From Euzebyales bacterium (GTDB lineage Bacteria; Actinomycetota; Nitriliruptoria; Euzebyales; JAHELV01): 64,000 nucleotides of DNA. Positions 52,737 through 60,849 of the stretch are shown in pieces. Under the pieces are notes generated by a model, which saw only the letters and a program-made list of their open reading frames with translations, was not told the origin of the DNA and searched no databases. Location: NCBI GenBank assembly GCA_036374135.1, contig DASUUK010000065.1:62001-126000 (forward strand). The letters run 5' to 3'. A program made the position numbers and the translations under genes. How positions within the stretch are numbered: position 1 is the first letter of the stretch; each line of letters starts with the position of its first letter.

Positions 52737-53599
52737 TGGAGCTGCTGCGCGCGCTCGCCGCGTTCGCCGAGGAGCCCGGACCATCGCACGTCCGGCTGGC
52801 CGCCCTGCTCGACCTGCCGTCTGCGCCCGATGCGGCCGCACACACCGACTGCTTCGTGTTCAACCTCTATCCCTACGCCAGCGTCCACCTGGGACCCGAG
52901 GGCAAGCTCGGCGGTGAGGCCCGGGACCGCGTCGCCGGCTTCTTCCGAGCGCTCGACGCCGTGCCCGGACCCGACCCCGACCACCTCGCCGTGCTGCTCA
53001 CCGCCTACAGCCACCTGCGGGAGGGCGCGCCCGACGGGCCGGCCACCCGCGCGGCAGACGCGTTGCTGCACGAGCACCTGCTGTCCTGGCTGCCGCTGTA
53101 CCTCGCGCGCGTGCGCGCGCTGGCGGCGGCGCCCTACCCCCGGTGGGCGCTCCTGGTCGAGCGGGCGCTGCGCGCGGACGCCGCCCGGCGGCCCGCGCCG
53201 GCCGACCCGCCACTGCACCTGCGCACCGCATCACCGCGGCAGCCCCCGCCGGACGCCTCCCGCGACGCCTTCATCGCCTGGCTGCTCGCGCCGGTGCGCT
53301 CAGGCATGGTGCTGACCGGCCAGGATCTGCGCCGGGCGGCGGGCGACCTCGGCCTGGGCGTGCGCATGGGCGAGCGCCGGTTCGTCCTCGAGGCTCTGCT
53401 CGACCAGGATCCCGCGGCGACGCTGGCCTGGTTGGCAGACCACACCCGGACGACCGTGCGAGCGTGGCAGGGGTGGGACGACGTCGTCCCCGCCCCGGCC
53501 GGCTGGTGGGCCGTCACCGCCGACACGGCCTCGTCGCACCTGCGCTCGCTCGCGGCCGATGCCGATGCGGTCCGTGCGCGGGCGGCGGTGGGGCGATGA
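52736..53599 (+). CDS. TorD/DmsD-like molybdoenzyme chaperone
   Basis: A 287-aa helical protein of the TorD family, which guides cofactor insertion into the molybdenum subunit. Seen features are the acidic-hydrophobic N-terminal helix, the DPDHLAVLLTAYSHLREGAPDGPA region typical of TorD (near residue 80) and HEHLLSWLPLYLARVRA. The C-terminal 110 residues (from ASRDAFIAWLLAPVRSG) are an extra domain not present in short TorD proteins. Its ATG overlaps the catalytic-subunit stop (TGATG) and its stop overlaps the exporter start (ATGA), so it is coupled on both sides. Confidence 0.82.
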   Translation: MELLRALAAFAEEPGPSHVRLAALLDLPSAPDAAAHTDCFVFNLYPYASVHLGPEGKLGGEARDRVAGFFRALDAVPGPDPDHLAVLLTAYSHLREGAPDGPATRAADALLHEHLLSWLPLYLARVRALAAAPYPRWALLVERALRADAARRPAPADPPLHLRTASPRQPPPDASRDAFIAWLLAPVRSGMVLTGQDLRRAAGDLGLGVRMGERRFVLEALLDQDPAATLAWLADHTRTTVRAWQGWDDVVPAPAGWWAVTADTASSHLRSLAADADAVRARAAVGR

Positions 53600-54411
53600 C
53601 CACGCTGATCATCGGTCTGCTGTCGTTCACGGCGGCCGGCGTCGGCGCACTCGGCGGTCTCGGCGGCGCCGTGCTGCTCGTGCCGGCGCTGGTCGTCGCC
53701 GGCATGGAGCCGTCAGCCGCCGCACCGCTCGGCCTGCTGACCGTCGCCGCCGGGTCGTTGTCGGCATCGTCCACCCAACTCGACGAGGACACCGTCAACC
53801 ACCGCCTCGGGGTGACGCTCGAGGTCTCGGCGAGCGCCGCCGCGGCCGTCGGCGCCCTGGCGTCGTCGGTGGTCAGCGCGACGGCGCTGCAGTGGTTGCT
53901 GGCCCTCGCCGCGATCGGTGCCGGCATCGCGCTCGGTGCACGCCGCGGATCGCGCTACGCCGCGTCGCCCGAGTCGTCGGCCAAGCCCGGCGAGCGGCGC
54001 GGTCGCATCGCCGGGGCGTACCAGGAGGACGGCGGCGTCATCGAGTACGAGGCGCACAACGTCCCGGCGGGCGTCGCGGTGATGGGGGTCGCGGGCCTCG
54101 TCGCGGGCATGACCGGCACGAGCGGCGGGTTCATCAAGACCCCCGTCATGAACCAGCTCATGCGCGTGCCGGTCAAGGTCGCCGCCTCGACCACGGTCTT
54201 CATGGTGGGCGTCACCGCGGCGTCGGCGCTGATCGTGTACGCCGCCCAGGGTCGCATCGATCCCCACGCGGCCGGCGCAGTGGTCGTCGGCGGGCTGGCC
54301 GGCGGCCGGGCCGGGGCGCTCCTGCAGTCCCACGTGCCGCCGGCCATCGTCCGCCGCATCCTGGCCGCCGTCCTGATCGTCGTCGGCATCGTGCTGGTGG
54401 TGAGGACCTGA
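53596..54411 (+). CDS. TauE/SafE-family sulphite/sulphonate exporter
   Basis: A 271-aa membrane protein with two four-helix repeats, about residues 1-110 (GALGGLGGAVLLVPALVVAG) and 155-271 (GVAGLVAGMTGTSGGFIKTPVMNQLM). The TGTSGGF motif is typical of the family, which exports sulphite, sulphoacetate or similar anions. The central loop is unusually long and charged. It overlaps the chaperone gene by 4 nt and is the fourth gene of the molybdoenzyme operon. Its presence, beside suyAB, supports sulphite as the shared metabolite. Confidence 0.85.
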   Translation: MTTLIIGLLSFTAAGVGALGGLGGAVLLVPALVVAGMEPSAAAPLGLLTVAAGSLSASSTQLDEDTVNHRLGVTLEVSASAAAAVGALASSVVSATALQWLLALAAIGAGIALGARRGSRYAASPESSAKPGERRGRIAGAYQEDGGVIEYEAHNVPAGVAVMGVAGLVAGMTGTSGGFIKTPVMNQLMRVPVKVAASTTVFMVGVTAASALIVYAAQGRIDPHAAGAVVVGGLAGGRAGALLQSHVPPAIVRRILAAVLIVVGIVLVVRT

Positions 54412-54692
54412 TGTCGCGGTCACGCAACCCTGCGCGGCGCCGGCTGAGCGTCGTCCTCAACTGGGAGATCCCCATCGTGCTCGCCCTGGGGCTCGTGGCG
54501 TGGGTGGTGCCAGGCACGCCGGCGATGCTCGCCGGCTGGGCGATGGTCGCGGTGCTGATCCTGACCCCGATCGGGCGCGTCGGGTGGCTGGCGAACCGGT
54601 GGAACAAGTTCGACCGCACCTTCGCGATGCGGGCCTGGGGTCTGTTGGCGGCGGTGGCCGTGGCGACGGTGGTCGCTGTCGTCCTGCGCTGA
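54411..54692 (+). CDS. Small membrane protein, DUF1634-like position
   Basis: A 93-aa protein with a basic N-terminus and three hydrophobic spans (IPIVLALGLVAWVVP, MLAGWAMVAVLILTPIG, GLLAAVAVATVVAVVL). Its start overlaps the TauE gene by one base. Small DUF1634 membrane proteins commonly accompany TauE/SafE exporters; the match here is by position and topology, not by firm sequence resemblance. It closes the operon, 3 nt from the convergent dehydrogenase gene. Confidence 0.7.
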   Translation: MSRSRNPARRRLSVVLNWEIPIVLALGLVAWVVPGTPAMLAGWAMVAVLILTPIGRVGWLANRWNKFDRTFAMRAWGLLAAVAVATVVAVVLR

Positions 54693-54695
54693 TCG

Positions 54696-55709
54696 TCAGG
54701 CCGGCGGTCCGGCGCCCAGCGCCTGCAACTCGGTGTGGAGAGTGGCGGGGATGCACACCTCGCCGCCGGATGCACCATCGTGCGCGGCGCCCCACCGCCC
54801 GCCGGGCAGCCGGGCGCCGTCCTGGGCCAGCACCGCGTCGCACAGCGCCTCGACCCTGGCGGCGAAGCCGCCACCCGAGGTCGGCCCGGGGGCGATGGCG
54901 ATCAGCAGCTGACCGACCCGCGGCGGCGCGCCGTCGGCAGCGAAGAAGCTCGTCGCGTCCACACCGAGCTGCGCGCCTGTGAGCCCTGCCGCCAGCAGCT
55001 CCACCATCAGCGCCAGCGCGGCGCCCTTCGCGTCGCCCACCGGGCGCATCGATCCGTCCAGGGCCCGCTGCGGGTCGGTGGTCGGCCGGCCCTTGGCGTC
55101 GACCGCCCAGTCGTCCGGGATCTGCGCACCCTCCCGCCGCGCGACCATCACGCGTCCCCGCGCGACGCGGCTCATCGACAGGTCGACGACCAGGGGCGGG
55201 TGCTGCGCCCTGGGGGCCGCGAACGCGATCGGGTTGGTGCCGAAGACGGCGCGGTGCCCGCCCCACGGGGCGATGCCCGCCGGCGTGTTCGCGAACAGCA
55301 GGCCGACGAGTCCGCGCCGTGCCAGCTCGGCCACGTGGTGGCCTGCGGCACCCACGTGGTGGGACCGGTGCACCGCGGCCACCGCCACACCCCATGTGCG
55401 GGCCCGCACATCGACGGCCACGATGGCACGGCGCAGCGCCGGGTAGGCGAAGCCGTCGCAGGCGTCCACGCGCACGACCGCCGGGGCGACCTCCTCGACG
55501 AGCGGCGTGGCGGTGCCATCCACGGTGCCCGACCGCGCCTGTGCGGCGTAGGTGGGCAGGCGGGCCAACCCGTGCCCACTGTGGCCCGCGCGTTCGGCCG
55601 CCACGACGGCGTCGGCGACCGCCCTCGCGTTGGCGTCGCTGGTGCCGTGGGCGCGAAGCACCGCGACGGCCAGCGCGACGGCGTCCCGGACGGACAGCCG
55701 ATGGTCCAC
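54696..55709 (-). CDS. Ldh2-family NAD(P)-dependent dehydrogenase, ComC-like
   Basis: A 337-aa malate/L-sulpholactate/L-lactate dehydrogenase family enzyme. Family marks are the N-terminal helical region AVALAVAVLRAHGTSDANARAVADAVVAAERAGHSGHGLARLP (SHG with catalytic His), VAAVHRSHHVGAAGHHVAELARRGLVGLLFANTPAGIAPWGG and GTNPIAFAAP. The same family contains ComC, which interconverts sulphopyruvate and (R)-sulpholactate. It diverges from suyA over a region with two LacI-type operators, which favours a sulpholactate role; ureidoglycolate or malate dehydrogenase remain possible. The GTG at 55709 has AGGAGG 5 nt upstream. Confidence 0.83.
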   Translation of the reverse strand: MDHRLSVRDAVALAVAVLRAHGTSDANARAVADAVVAAERAGHSGHGLARLPTYAAQARSGTVDGTATPLVEEVAPAVVRVDACDGFAYPALRRAIVAVDVRARTWGVAVAAVHRSHHVGAAGHHVAELARRGLVGLLFANTPAGIAPWGGHRAVFGTNPIAFAAPRAQHPPLVVDLSMSRVARGRVMVARREGAQIPDDWAVDAKGRPTTDPQRALDGSMRPVGDAKGAALALMVELLAAGLTGAQLGVDATSFFAADGAPPRVGQLLIAIAPGPTSGGGFAARVEALCDAVLAQDGARLPGGRWGAAHDGASGGEVCIPATLHTELQALGAGPPA

Positions 55710-55739
55710 CCTGGCCTCCTCACGGGTCGCATCACGGGC

Positions 55740-55753
55740 TGCAATCGTTCGCA
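55740..55753. promoter_or_regulatory. LacI-type operator, copy 1 (comC-like gene)
   Basis: TGCAATCGTTCGCA, an imperfect palindrome centred on CG as in LacI-family sites, lies 31 nt upstream of the GTG at 55709. It shares its core with the sites at 55905, 57647, 58777 and 61461. Confidence 0.6.
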
Positions 55754-55904
55754 ACCACGCTAGGCGGCGCATTGTGCGAGCGTCAAGCGCCACGCATGCG
55801 ACCGGGCCATCACCCGATCGCCTGACCGGCGGACGGAGTGCGGAGGCGTCACACGCCCGTCTCACCGACCCGCCAACCACACGCACCAGCAGGGACACAC
55901 CGGC

Positions 55905-55943
55905 AACAAACGTTTGCATCAACGGCTGACTGCTGTGTACGAT
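55905..55943 (+). promoter_or_regulatory. suyA promoter with LacI-type operator, copy 2
   Basis: CAAACGTTTG (55907-55916) is a perfect palindrome and extends to AACAAACGTTTGCA, matching LacI-family sites. TTGCAT (55914-55919) as -35, an 18-nt spacer and TACGAT (55938-55943) as -10 make a reasonable promoter for suyAB. The operator overlaps the -35, so binding should repress. Confidence 0.65.
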
Positions 55944-56004
55944 GGCCCGCGCGCCGGGAAACCGGCTGCCGCCAGGGCCGTCGTACGCGGAGAGGGGTGG
56001 GTTC

Positions 56005-56286
56005 ATGCTGCAGTTCGTCGTTCACCGCCACGGGGACTCGGTCGGTGTGGCGACCGTTGACCTCGATGGCGGCACGCAGGCGTCGGGTGGGGTTCGCGAC
56101 GAGAGCGACCCGCTCGTGCTCGACGTGCGGGATACGGTGCCACTCGGCCACAAGCTCGCGCTGGACGACCTGGCCGAGGGGCAGGAGGTCATCGAGTACG
56201 GCGTGCCGATCGGCGTCGCCACGACGGCGATCCGCGCAGGACAACACGTGCACACGCACAACCTGAAGGGGCAGCGGTGGGCTTGA
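56005..56286 (+). CDS. suyA: (R)-sulpholactate sulfo-lyase, small subunit
   Basis: A 93-aa SAF-domain protein, the size and fold of the small subunit SuyA and of the N-terminal part of altronate dehydratase. Seen features: [41 protein letters not shown] and the metal- or substrate-site [12 protein letters not shown] at the C-terminus. Together with SuyB it splits 3-sulpholactate into pyruvate and sulphite. The ATG at 56005 follows AGGGGTGG. It overlaps suyB by 10 nt. The split into separate 93- and 389-aa genes agrees with SuyAB rather than single-chain UxaA. Confidence 0.85.
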   Translation: MLQFVVHRHGDSVGVATVDLDGGTQASGGVRDESDPLVLDVRDTVPLGHKLALDDLAEGQEVIEYGVPIGVATTAIRAGQHVHTHNLKGQRWA

Positions 56287-57446
56287 TCACAGACCAGACG
56301 TTCCGGGGCCACCGTCGCGACAACGGGACGGTCGGCGTACGCAACCACGTCTTGATCATCCCGGTCGACGACATCTCGAACGCGGCGGCCGAGGCGGTCG
56401 CGAAGATCGTCGAGGGCACGCTCCCGCTGCCGCACCCGTACGGGCGACTGCAGTTCGGCCCCGACCTCGAGCTGTTCTTCCGCACGATGATCGGCACGGG
56501 GTCGAACCCCAACGTGGCCGCGTGCGTGGTCATCGGCATCGAGCCGAACTGGACGCGCCGGATCGCCGACGACATCGCCAAGACGGGCAAGCCGGTCGAG
56601 GCGCTCCACATCGAGGGCACCGGCGATCTGAAGACCATCGAGAAGGCGGCACGCGCCGCCAAGCAACTGGTGCACGACGCGACCGAGCTCCAGCGGGAGG
56701 AGATCCCGCTGTCGGAGTTGCGGATCAGCACCAAGTGCGGCGAGTCCGACACGACGTCGGGCCTCGGGTCCAACCCGACGGTCGGCCGCTTCTGCGAGTG
56801 GTTCGTCGCCGACGGTGGCACGTTCTTCTTCGGGGAGACGTCGGAGCTCACGGGCGGCGAGGACATCGTCGCCGACCGGGTCGACGACCCCGAGCAGCGC
56901 GCCAAGTTCCAGCGCCTGTTCGACGAGCACCAGGACGTGATCCTCGCGCAGGACGCGGACCTGCTCGGCTCGCAGCCGACGCAGGGCAACATCGCCGGCG
57001 GCCTGTCGACGATCGAGGAGAAGGCGCTCGGCAACATCCAGAAGATCGGCGACGCCAGGATCCACGGCGTGCTCGAGATGGCCGAGGCGCCCGACCGCGG
57101 GCCGGGCCTGTACTTCATGGACACCTCTTCTGCCGCCGCCGAGTCGGTGACGTTGTTCGCGGCGGGCGGTGCTGCGCTGCACCTGTTCACGACCGGTCAG
57201 GGCAACATCATCGGCAACCCGGTGATCCCCGTCGTGAAGCTGACGGCGAACCCGAACACACTGCGCACCATGGGCGAGCACATCGACGTCGACGTGGTGG
57301 GCACGCTGACCGGGGAGCAGTCGCTCGACGACGCGGCGTCGGCGGTCGTCGAGATGGTCGTGCGCACCGCATCCGGCAGGCTGACCGCGGCGGAGGTGCT
57401 CGGGCACCGCGAGTTCGTCCTCACCCGCCTGCACCGCACCGCCTGA
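56277..57446 (+). CDS. suyB: (R)-sulpholactate sulfo-lyase, large subunit
   Basis: A 389-aa UxaA-family lyase subunit. Visible motifs are [64 protein letters not shown] (with the conserved Cys of the iron site), [36 protein letters not shown], and [21 protein letters not shown] near the end. The wording of these motifs is that of known SuyB proteins, and the distribution over two genes also fits. It overlaps suyA by 10 nt. The product sulphite would be handled by the TauE-type exporter and the Soe-like enzyme encoded just upstream. D-altronate dehydratase is the alternative, less likely here. Confidence 0.88.
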   Translation: MGLITDQTFRGHRRDNGTVGVRNHVLIIPVDDISNAAAEAVAKIVEGTLPLPHPYGRLQFGPDLELFFRTMIGTGSNPNVAACVVIGIEPNWTRRIADDIAKTGKPVEALHIEGTGDLKTIEKAARAAKQLVHDATELQREEIPLSELRISTKCGESDTTSGLGSNPTVGRFCEWFVADGGTFFFGETSELTGGEDIVADRVDDPEQRAKFQRLFDEHQDVILAQDADLLGSQPTQGNIAGGLSTIEEKALGNIQKIGDARIHGVLEMAEAPDRGPGLYFMDTSSAAAESVTLFAAGGAALHLFTTGQGNIIGNPVIPVVKLTANPNTLRTMGEHIDVDVVGTLTGEQSLDDAASAVVEMVVRTASGRLTAAEVLGHREFVLTRLHRTA

Positions 57447-57510
57447 CGGTCACCGTGCCCGCCACCCCGCCCGCCCGGTCCCGACCCCGGGTGGGCACCG
57501 TGCGCGTCCG

Positions 57511-57595
57511 GTGACCACGACCGTCGACGTCGTCGTGGCCGGAGGTGGCCACAACGCGCTGATCACCGCCGCCTACCTGGCCCGCGCGGGCCGAT
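57511..57595 (+). pseudogene. N-terminal fragment of a FAD-dependent oxidoreductase (phytoene-desaturase type)
   Basis: The frame from GTG 57511 reads TVDVVVAGGGHNALITAAYL then ARAG, the N-terminal dinucleotide-binding fold of a FAD enzyme of the phytoene-dehydrogenase-like family. Resemblance stops at about 57590, where the usual VLVLE strand should follow. The frame then runs open without homology into the LacI gene. It is a truncated remnant of about 28 codons. Confidence 0.6.
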
Positions 57596-57646
57596 GCGCT
57601 CCTCGGCGACGTCGTAGTCGATCGACGTGTCCGTTCGCGTCGACGC

Positions 57647-57660
57647 TGCAATCGTATGCA
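57647..57660. promoter_or_regulatory. LacI-type operator, copy 3 (lacI-like gene)
   Basis: TGCAATCGTATGCA has TGCA at both ends and CG at its centre. It lies 49 nt upstream of the regulator's ATG at 57709. TACCAT (57673-57678) is a possible -10 between them. The arrangement suggests autoregulation. Confidence 0.6.
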
Positions 57661-57708
57661 ACCCCAGGCGGCTACCATGATGTACGGCTCACCGAACGGG
57701 CTCCGGCA

Positions 57709-58779
57709 ATGAACCGTCCCCCCACGCTGCGGGATGTCGCCGAGAAGGCGAACGTCCACACCTCGACCGTCTCCAGGGCGCTGAACGAGCGCACCCAGGA
57801 CATGATCAACCCGATCACCGTCAAGCGCGTGCGCGCGGCTGCCGACGCCCTGGGCTACCAGCCGAATTCCCTGGCCCGCGGCCTCAAGACGCGACGCACG
57901 TTGACGGTCGGCATGCTGATCCCGGACCTCACCAACCCCCTGTTCCCGCCGATCGTACGAGGCATCGAGGACCGCTTCCGGGCCTCGGACTACACGTTGC
58001 TCCTGGCGAACACCGACCAGGACACGTCCCGTGAACGGCAGATCATCGGCGTCATGCAGGCCCGCCACGTCGACGGGATCATCGTGGCGACGGCACGACG
58101 TGAGCACCCCGTCCTCGACAAGCTGCAGCAGGAGGGGATGCCGCTGGTCCTGGTCAACCGGGTCGCCGACCTGCCGGTCGTGTCGTCGGTCACGGCGGAC
58201 GACCACAGCGGTGTCGGGCAGGCCATCCGCCACCTGATCTCGCTGGGCCACCGCAGGATCGCGCACGTCGCCGGCTCGCAGACCACGACGACCGGCGTGG
58301 ACCGCGCATCGGCCTACCGCTACTGGCTGGAGGCGGCCGGCATCGCGTACGACGAGAAGCTCGTCACCATCGCCGACTGGTTCACCGAAGCGGACGGTGC
58401 GATGGCGTGCCAGGAACTGCTCGACCGAGGTGTCGACTTCACCGCGATCGTGGCCGCCAACGACCTCGTGGCACTGGGCTGCTACCAGATCCTGCGGTCG
58501 GCCGGCCGACGCGTGCCGCAGGACGTCTCGGTCGTCGGCTACAACGACATCCCGTTCACCCACGCCTTCGCGCCGCCACTGACAAGCGTCCGCGTGCCGC
58601 TGTACGAGTTGGGGCAGAAGACCGCCGACCTGATGCTCGAGCACATCGAGGACGAGGCGGCGGTCCACACGTCGGTGCGACTGATGCCGCGGCTGGTCGT
58701 GCGCGAGTCGACGCGTGCGCTCACCTCCGACGAGGTCGGTGTCGACGAGGCCGACTCACCCGCGGAGCTCGACAGATAA
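57709..58779 (+). CDS. LacI-family transcriptional regulator of the sulpholactate genes
   Basis: A 356-aa repressor. The LacI helix-turn-helix and hinge occupy residues 5-60 (TLRDVAEKANVHTSTVSRAL and NPITVKRVRAAADALGYQPNSLARGL). A periplasmic-binding-protein-like effector domain follows (VGMLIPDLTNPLFPPIVRGIED, VDGIIVATARREHP, LGHRRIAHVAG, FTAIVAANDLVALG and PQDVSVVGYNDIPFTHAFAPPLTSV). The ATG at 57709 is the natural start, although the same frame is open from 57511. It lies downstream of suyB, and sites matching LacI operators lie before it, before suyA, before the ComC-like gene and before the permease unit. Confidence 0.9.
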   Translation: MNRPPTLRDVAEKANVHTSTVSRALNERTQDMINPITVKRVRAAADALGYQPNSLARGLKTRRTLTVGMLIPDLTNPLFPPIVRGIEDRFRASDYTLLLANTDQDTSRERQIIGVMQARHVDGIIVATARREHPVLDKLQQEGMPLVLVNRVADLPVVSSVTADDHSGVGQAIRHLISLGHRRIAHVAGSQTTTTGVDRASAYRYWLEAAGIAYDEKLVTIADWFTEADGAMACQELLDRGVDFTAIVAANDLVALGCYQILRSAGRRVPQDVSVVGYNDIPFTHAFAPPLTSVRVPLYELGQKTADLMLEHIEDEAAVHTSVRLMPRLVVRESTRALTSDEVGVDEADSPAELDR

Positions 58780-58788
58780 CGTTTGCAC
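58777..58788. promoter_or_regulatory. LacI-type operator, copy 4
   Basis: ATAACGTTTGCA right after the regulator's stop codon carries the AACGTTTGCA half shared with the suyA site. The opposite half is degenerate. It lies about 120 nt upstream of the LVIVD-repeat remnant, which may once have been in the regulon. Confidence 0.4.
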
Positions 58789-58909
58789 TCCCACACTCGG
58801 AGACAGGCTTCGCGCGCCGGTCACGCGCCTCCGCGGGACGTCCGCGGAGTGGCCGGTGCGACACCGTGACGGCGTGCCCCTCGGAGTCGCCCAGGGAGGT
58901 GGACGACCA

Positions 58910-59262
58910 TGGCCACGGTGATCCGCAACGAGGATCGCACGAGCGTGCGCTCGCTCCGCGACAACCGCCGGCACGTCGGCGACGGGATGCAGGTGCTCCG
59001 CGAGGGAACGCGCTGTACGTCGGGCACTTCGCCCCGGGCGGCATGGGCAGGTCGATCCTCGACGTCAGCGATGTGACCGCCCCGCGCACGGTCCGCCAGT
59101 GGAAGGCGCCGTCCGGCAGCCAGATCGTCATCCAGATCAACGACGTGTTCGTCGATCACGACGGACTGGTGTACGTGACCGACCGCGTGGACGGCGGCGT
59201 GTACGCGCTCGATTCCGACACGACCCGCCCGGGCATGGAGGAGGCGCGCCTGGCATTGGCCC
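58910..59262 (+). pseudogene. Internally deleted LVIVD-repeat protein
   Basis: The ATG at 58910 begins a frame reading to DGMQVLREG, then resemblance shifts one frame to GNALYVGHFAPGGMGRSILD and VSDVTAPRTVRQWKAPSGS, the N-terminal part of an LVIVD-repeat beta-propeller protein. It jumps directly to QINDVFVDHDGLVYVTDRVD and GGVYALDSD, the C-terminal end of the same family. About 250-300 residues in the middle are missing. One frameshift and one deletion therefore break the gene. The right end is approximate. Confidence 0.65.
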
Positions 59263-59268
59263 TGACGC

Positions 59269-60849
59269 CTACACGCGCAGCATCGTCACCGTCGCGGCCA
59301 GGACGAACAGAACGACCGCCGGGCCGGCGCTGCGGCGGGCGACATCGGACAGCTCGGATCCACCCTCGAGCGTCGTCAGCCCGATCAGCGCGACCACTGG
59401 TGCCAGCGAGTTGCCGATGTTGCCGCCAGCGGTCTGCGCCGCGAGGAGGATGGCCGGATCGAGCCCGAGCAACGATGCGATGTCACGCTGCAGGCCTGAG
59501 AACAGGGCGTTCGACGTCGTGGTCGACCCGGTCATGAACGAGCCGAGGCCGCCCATCACCGGAGCCAGCGCCGGGTACGAGGGACCCGTGACCCGGGCGA
59601 TGCCCCGGGCCAGCACCGACACCATGCCGGTGTCCGCCATGACCGTCGCCAGGACGGCCAGCAGCAGGATGGGGATCGAACTGCGGGGCAGCGACCGCGC
59701 CCACGTGCGCACGACGTCTCCGTCGGACGCCCACAGTCCCGCCATGCGGTAGGTCAGGTAGCCGACCAGCGAGGCCAGCACGACGTAGAACCCGGGATGC
59801 CCGAACAGCGGGAACGGCGTGTAGTCGTTGACAGCGGCGTTGGTCCACCCGATGGCGGTCGACGTCGCCGGGAAGTCCGGGGCCAGCACGAGGTGGCTGG
59901 TGACCCATGCGCGGGAGGCCGGGATCAGAAAGACCGGCAGAGCGGTGACCAGGAGCACCAGGTAGGGGGCGAGGACCTGCAGCGGCCGCTGCCCGCCGTC
60001 ACCGTCGGATGCGGACGGGAGCTGCGTGGCATCGTCGCCGACCGGGACGGTCCCCCGGCGGCGATCGAGCACCGAGAGCATGGCGACGCCGGCGAGGCCG
60101 GCGGTGCCTGCCGCCAGGCTCGCGACCGCTGGCACGAGCGCAGCGACGCCGACGAGCACGCCGGCCATGGGCAACCCGACGACTGCGAGCATGCGCCGGC
60201 CGGCGCGGACGGCAGCCAGGCCGCCGTCCATCGCGAGCACCAGCGTGCCGGCCGCCAGGCACTGCAACGCCAGCAGGGTCGACGCGGCGAGGGCGAAGCC
60301 CGTCTGCGTCCCGGCGTCGAGCTGTGCGGTCAGCGACGCCATGTAGAACGACGACCCCATGGAGCCGAAGGTGACCGACCAGTGGTAGCCGATCAGGGGA
60401 GCCGCGACGGCGTGGGTCGGCCGCCAGCCGGCGGCCACCAGCAGCGGAGCGCACACGGCGATCGGCGTGCCGAAGCCGGCCACTCCCTGCAGGAACGATG
60501 GGAAGACCCACGCCAGGAGCAGGAGCGTCTCCTCGCGCCTGGGCAGCACCGAGGTCAGCACGCGGCCGATCCGCTCCAGGCCGACCGAGCTCGCGACACC
60601 GTAGAGCAACAGCGCCGGCCAGACGACGCCGAGGATCCAGGTGCCCAGCCACAGCCCCTTGCCCGTCGCGACCAGCAGCACCTCGGCGCCCGCACCGAAG
60701 GCGACCGCGGCGCTGACCGCCGCCAACGCCAGCACGAGCGCCGCGGCGGCGCGCGCGGACAGCCAGCCGGTCAGCACGACCACCAACAGGCACAGCACGG
60801 GGGCGGCCGCGATCAGCCAGGTCGTGGCGGTGAGCGGCGGGCCGTTCAC
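59269..60849 (-). CDS. Lactate-permease (LctP) family transporter
   Basis: A 526-aa membrane protein with about 13 hydrophobic spans. LctP marks include LAWVFPSFLQGVAGFGTPIAVCAPLLVAAGW, PLIGYHWSVTFGSMGSSFYM, TGSTTTSNALFSGLQRDIA and QTAGGNIGNSLAPVVAL. Family members import L- or D-lactate and glycolate with protons; a sulphonated lactate would be a reasonable cargo beside suyAB, but this is inference. The GTG at 60849 overlaps the stop of the CoxL-derived frame by 4 nt (GTGA), so its translation depends on that upstream frame. An LacI-type site lies upstream of the pair. Confidence 0.88.
   Translation of the reverse strand: MNGPPLTATTWLIAAAPVLCLLVVVLTGWLSARAAAALVLALAAVSAAVAFGAGAEVLLVATGKGLWLGTWILGVVWPALLLYGVASSVGLERIGRVLTSVLPRREETLLLLAWVFPSFLQGVAGFGTPIAVCAPLLVAAGWRPTHAVAAPLIGYHWSVTFGSMGSSFYMASLTAQLDAGTQTGFALAASTLLALQCLAAGTLVLAMDGGLAAVRAGRRMLAVVGLPMAGVLVGVAALVPAVASLAAGTAGLAGVAMLSVLDRRRGTVPVGDDATQLPSASDGDGGQRPLQVLAPYLVLLVTALPVFLIPASRAWVTSHLVLAPDFPATSTAIGWTNAAVNDYTPFPLFGHPGFYVVLASLVGYLTYRMAGLWASDGDVVRTWARSLPRSSIPILLLAVLATVMADTGMVSVLARGIARVTGPSYPALAPVMGGLGSFMTGSTTTSNALFSGLQRDIASLLGLDPAILLAAQTAGGNIGNSLAPVVALIGLTTLEGGSELSDVARRSAGPAVVLFVLAATVTMLRV

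Noticed and set aside
49737-52841. Minus-strand frame of over 1000 codons opposite the molybdenum subunit
   Set aside because: Long open antisense frames are expected in GC-rich genes; composition is His/Arg/Val-rich and has no family match.
56005-57446. Altronate dehydratase UxaA
   Set aside because: UxaA is normally one chain, no hexuronate genes are near, and motif wording and sulphite-handling neighbours fit SuyAB. Still the main alternative.
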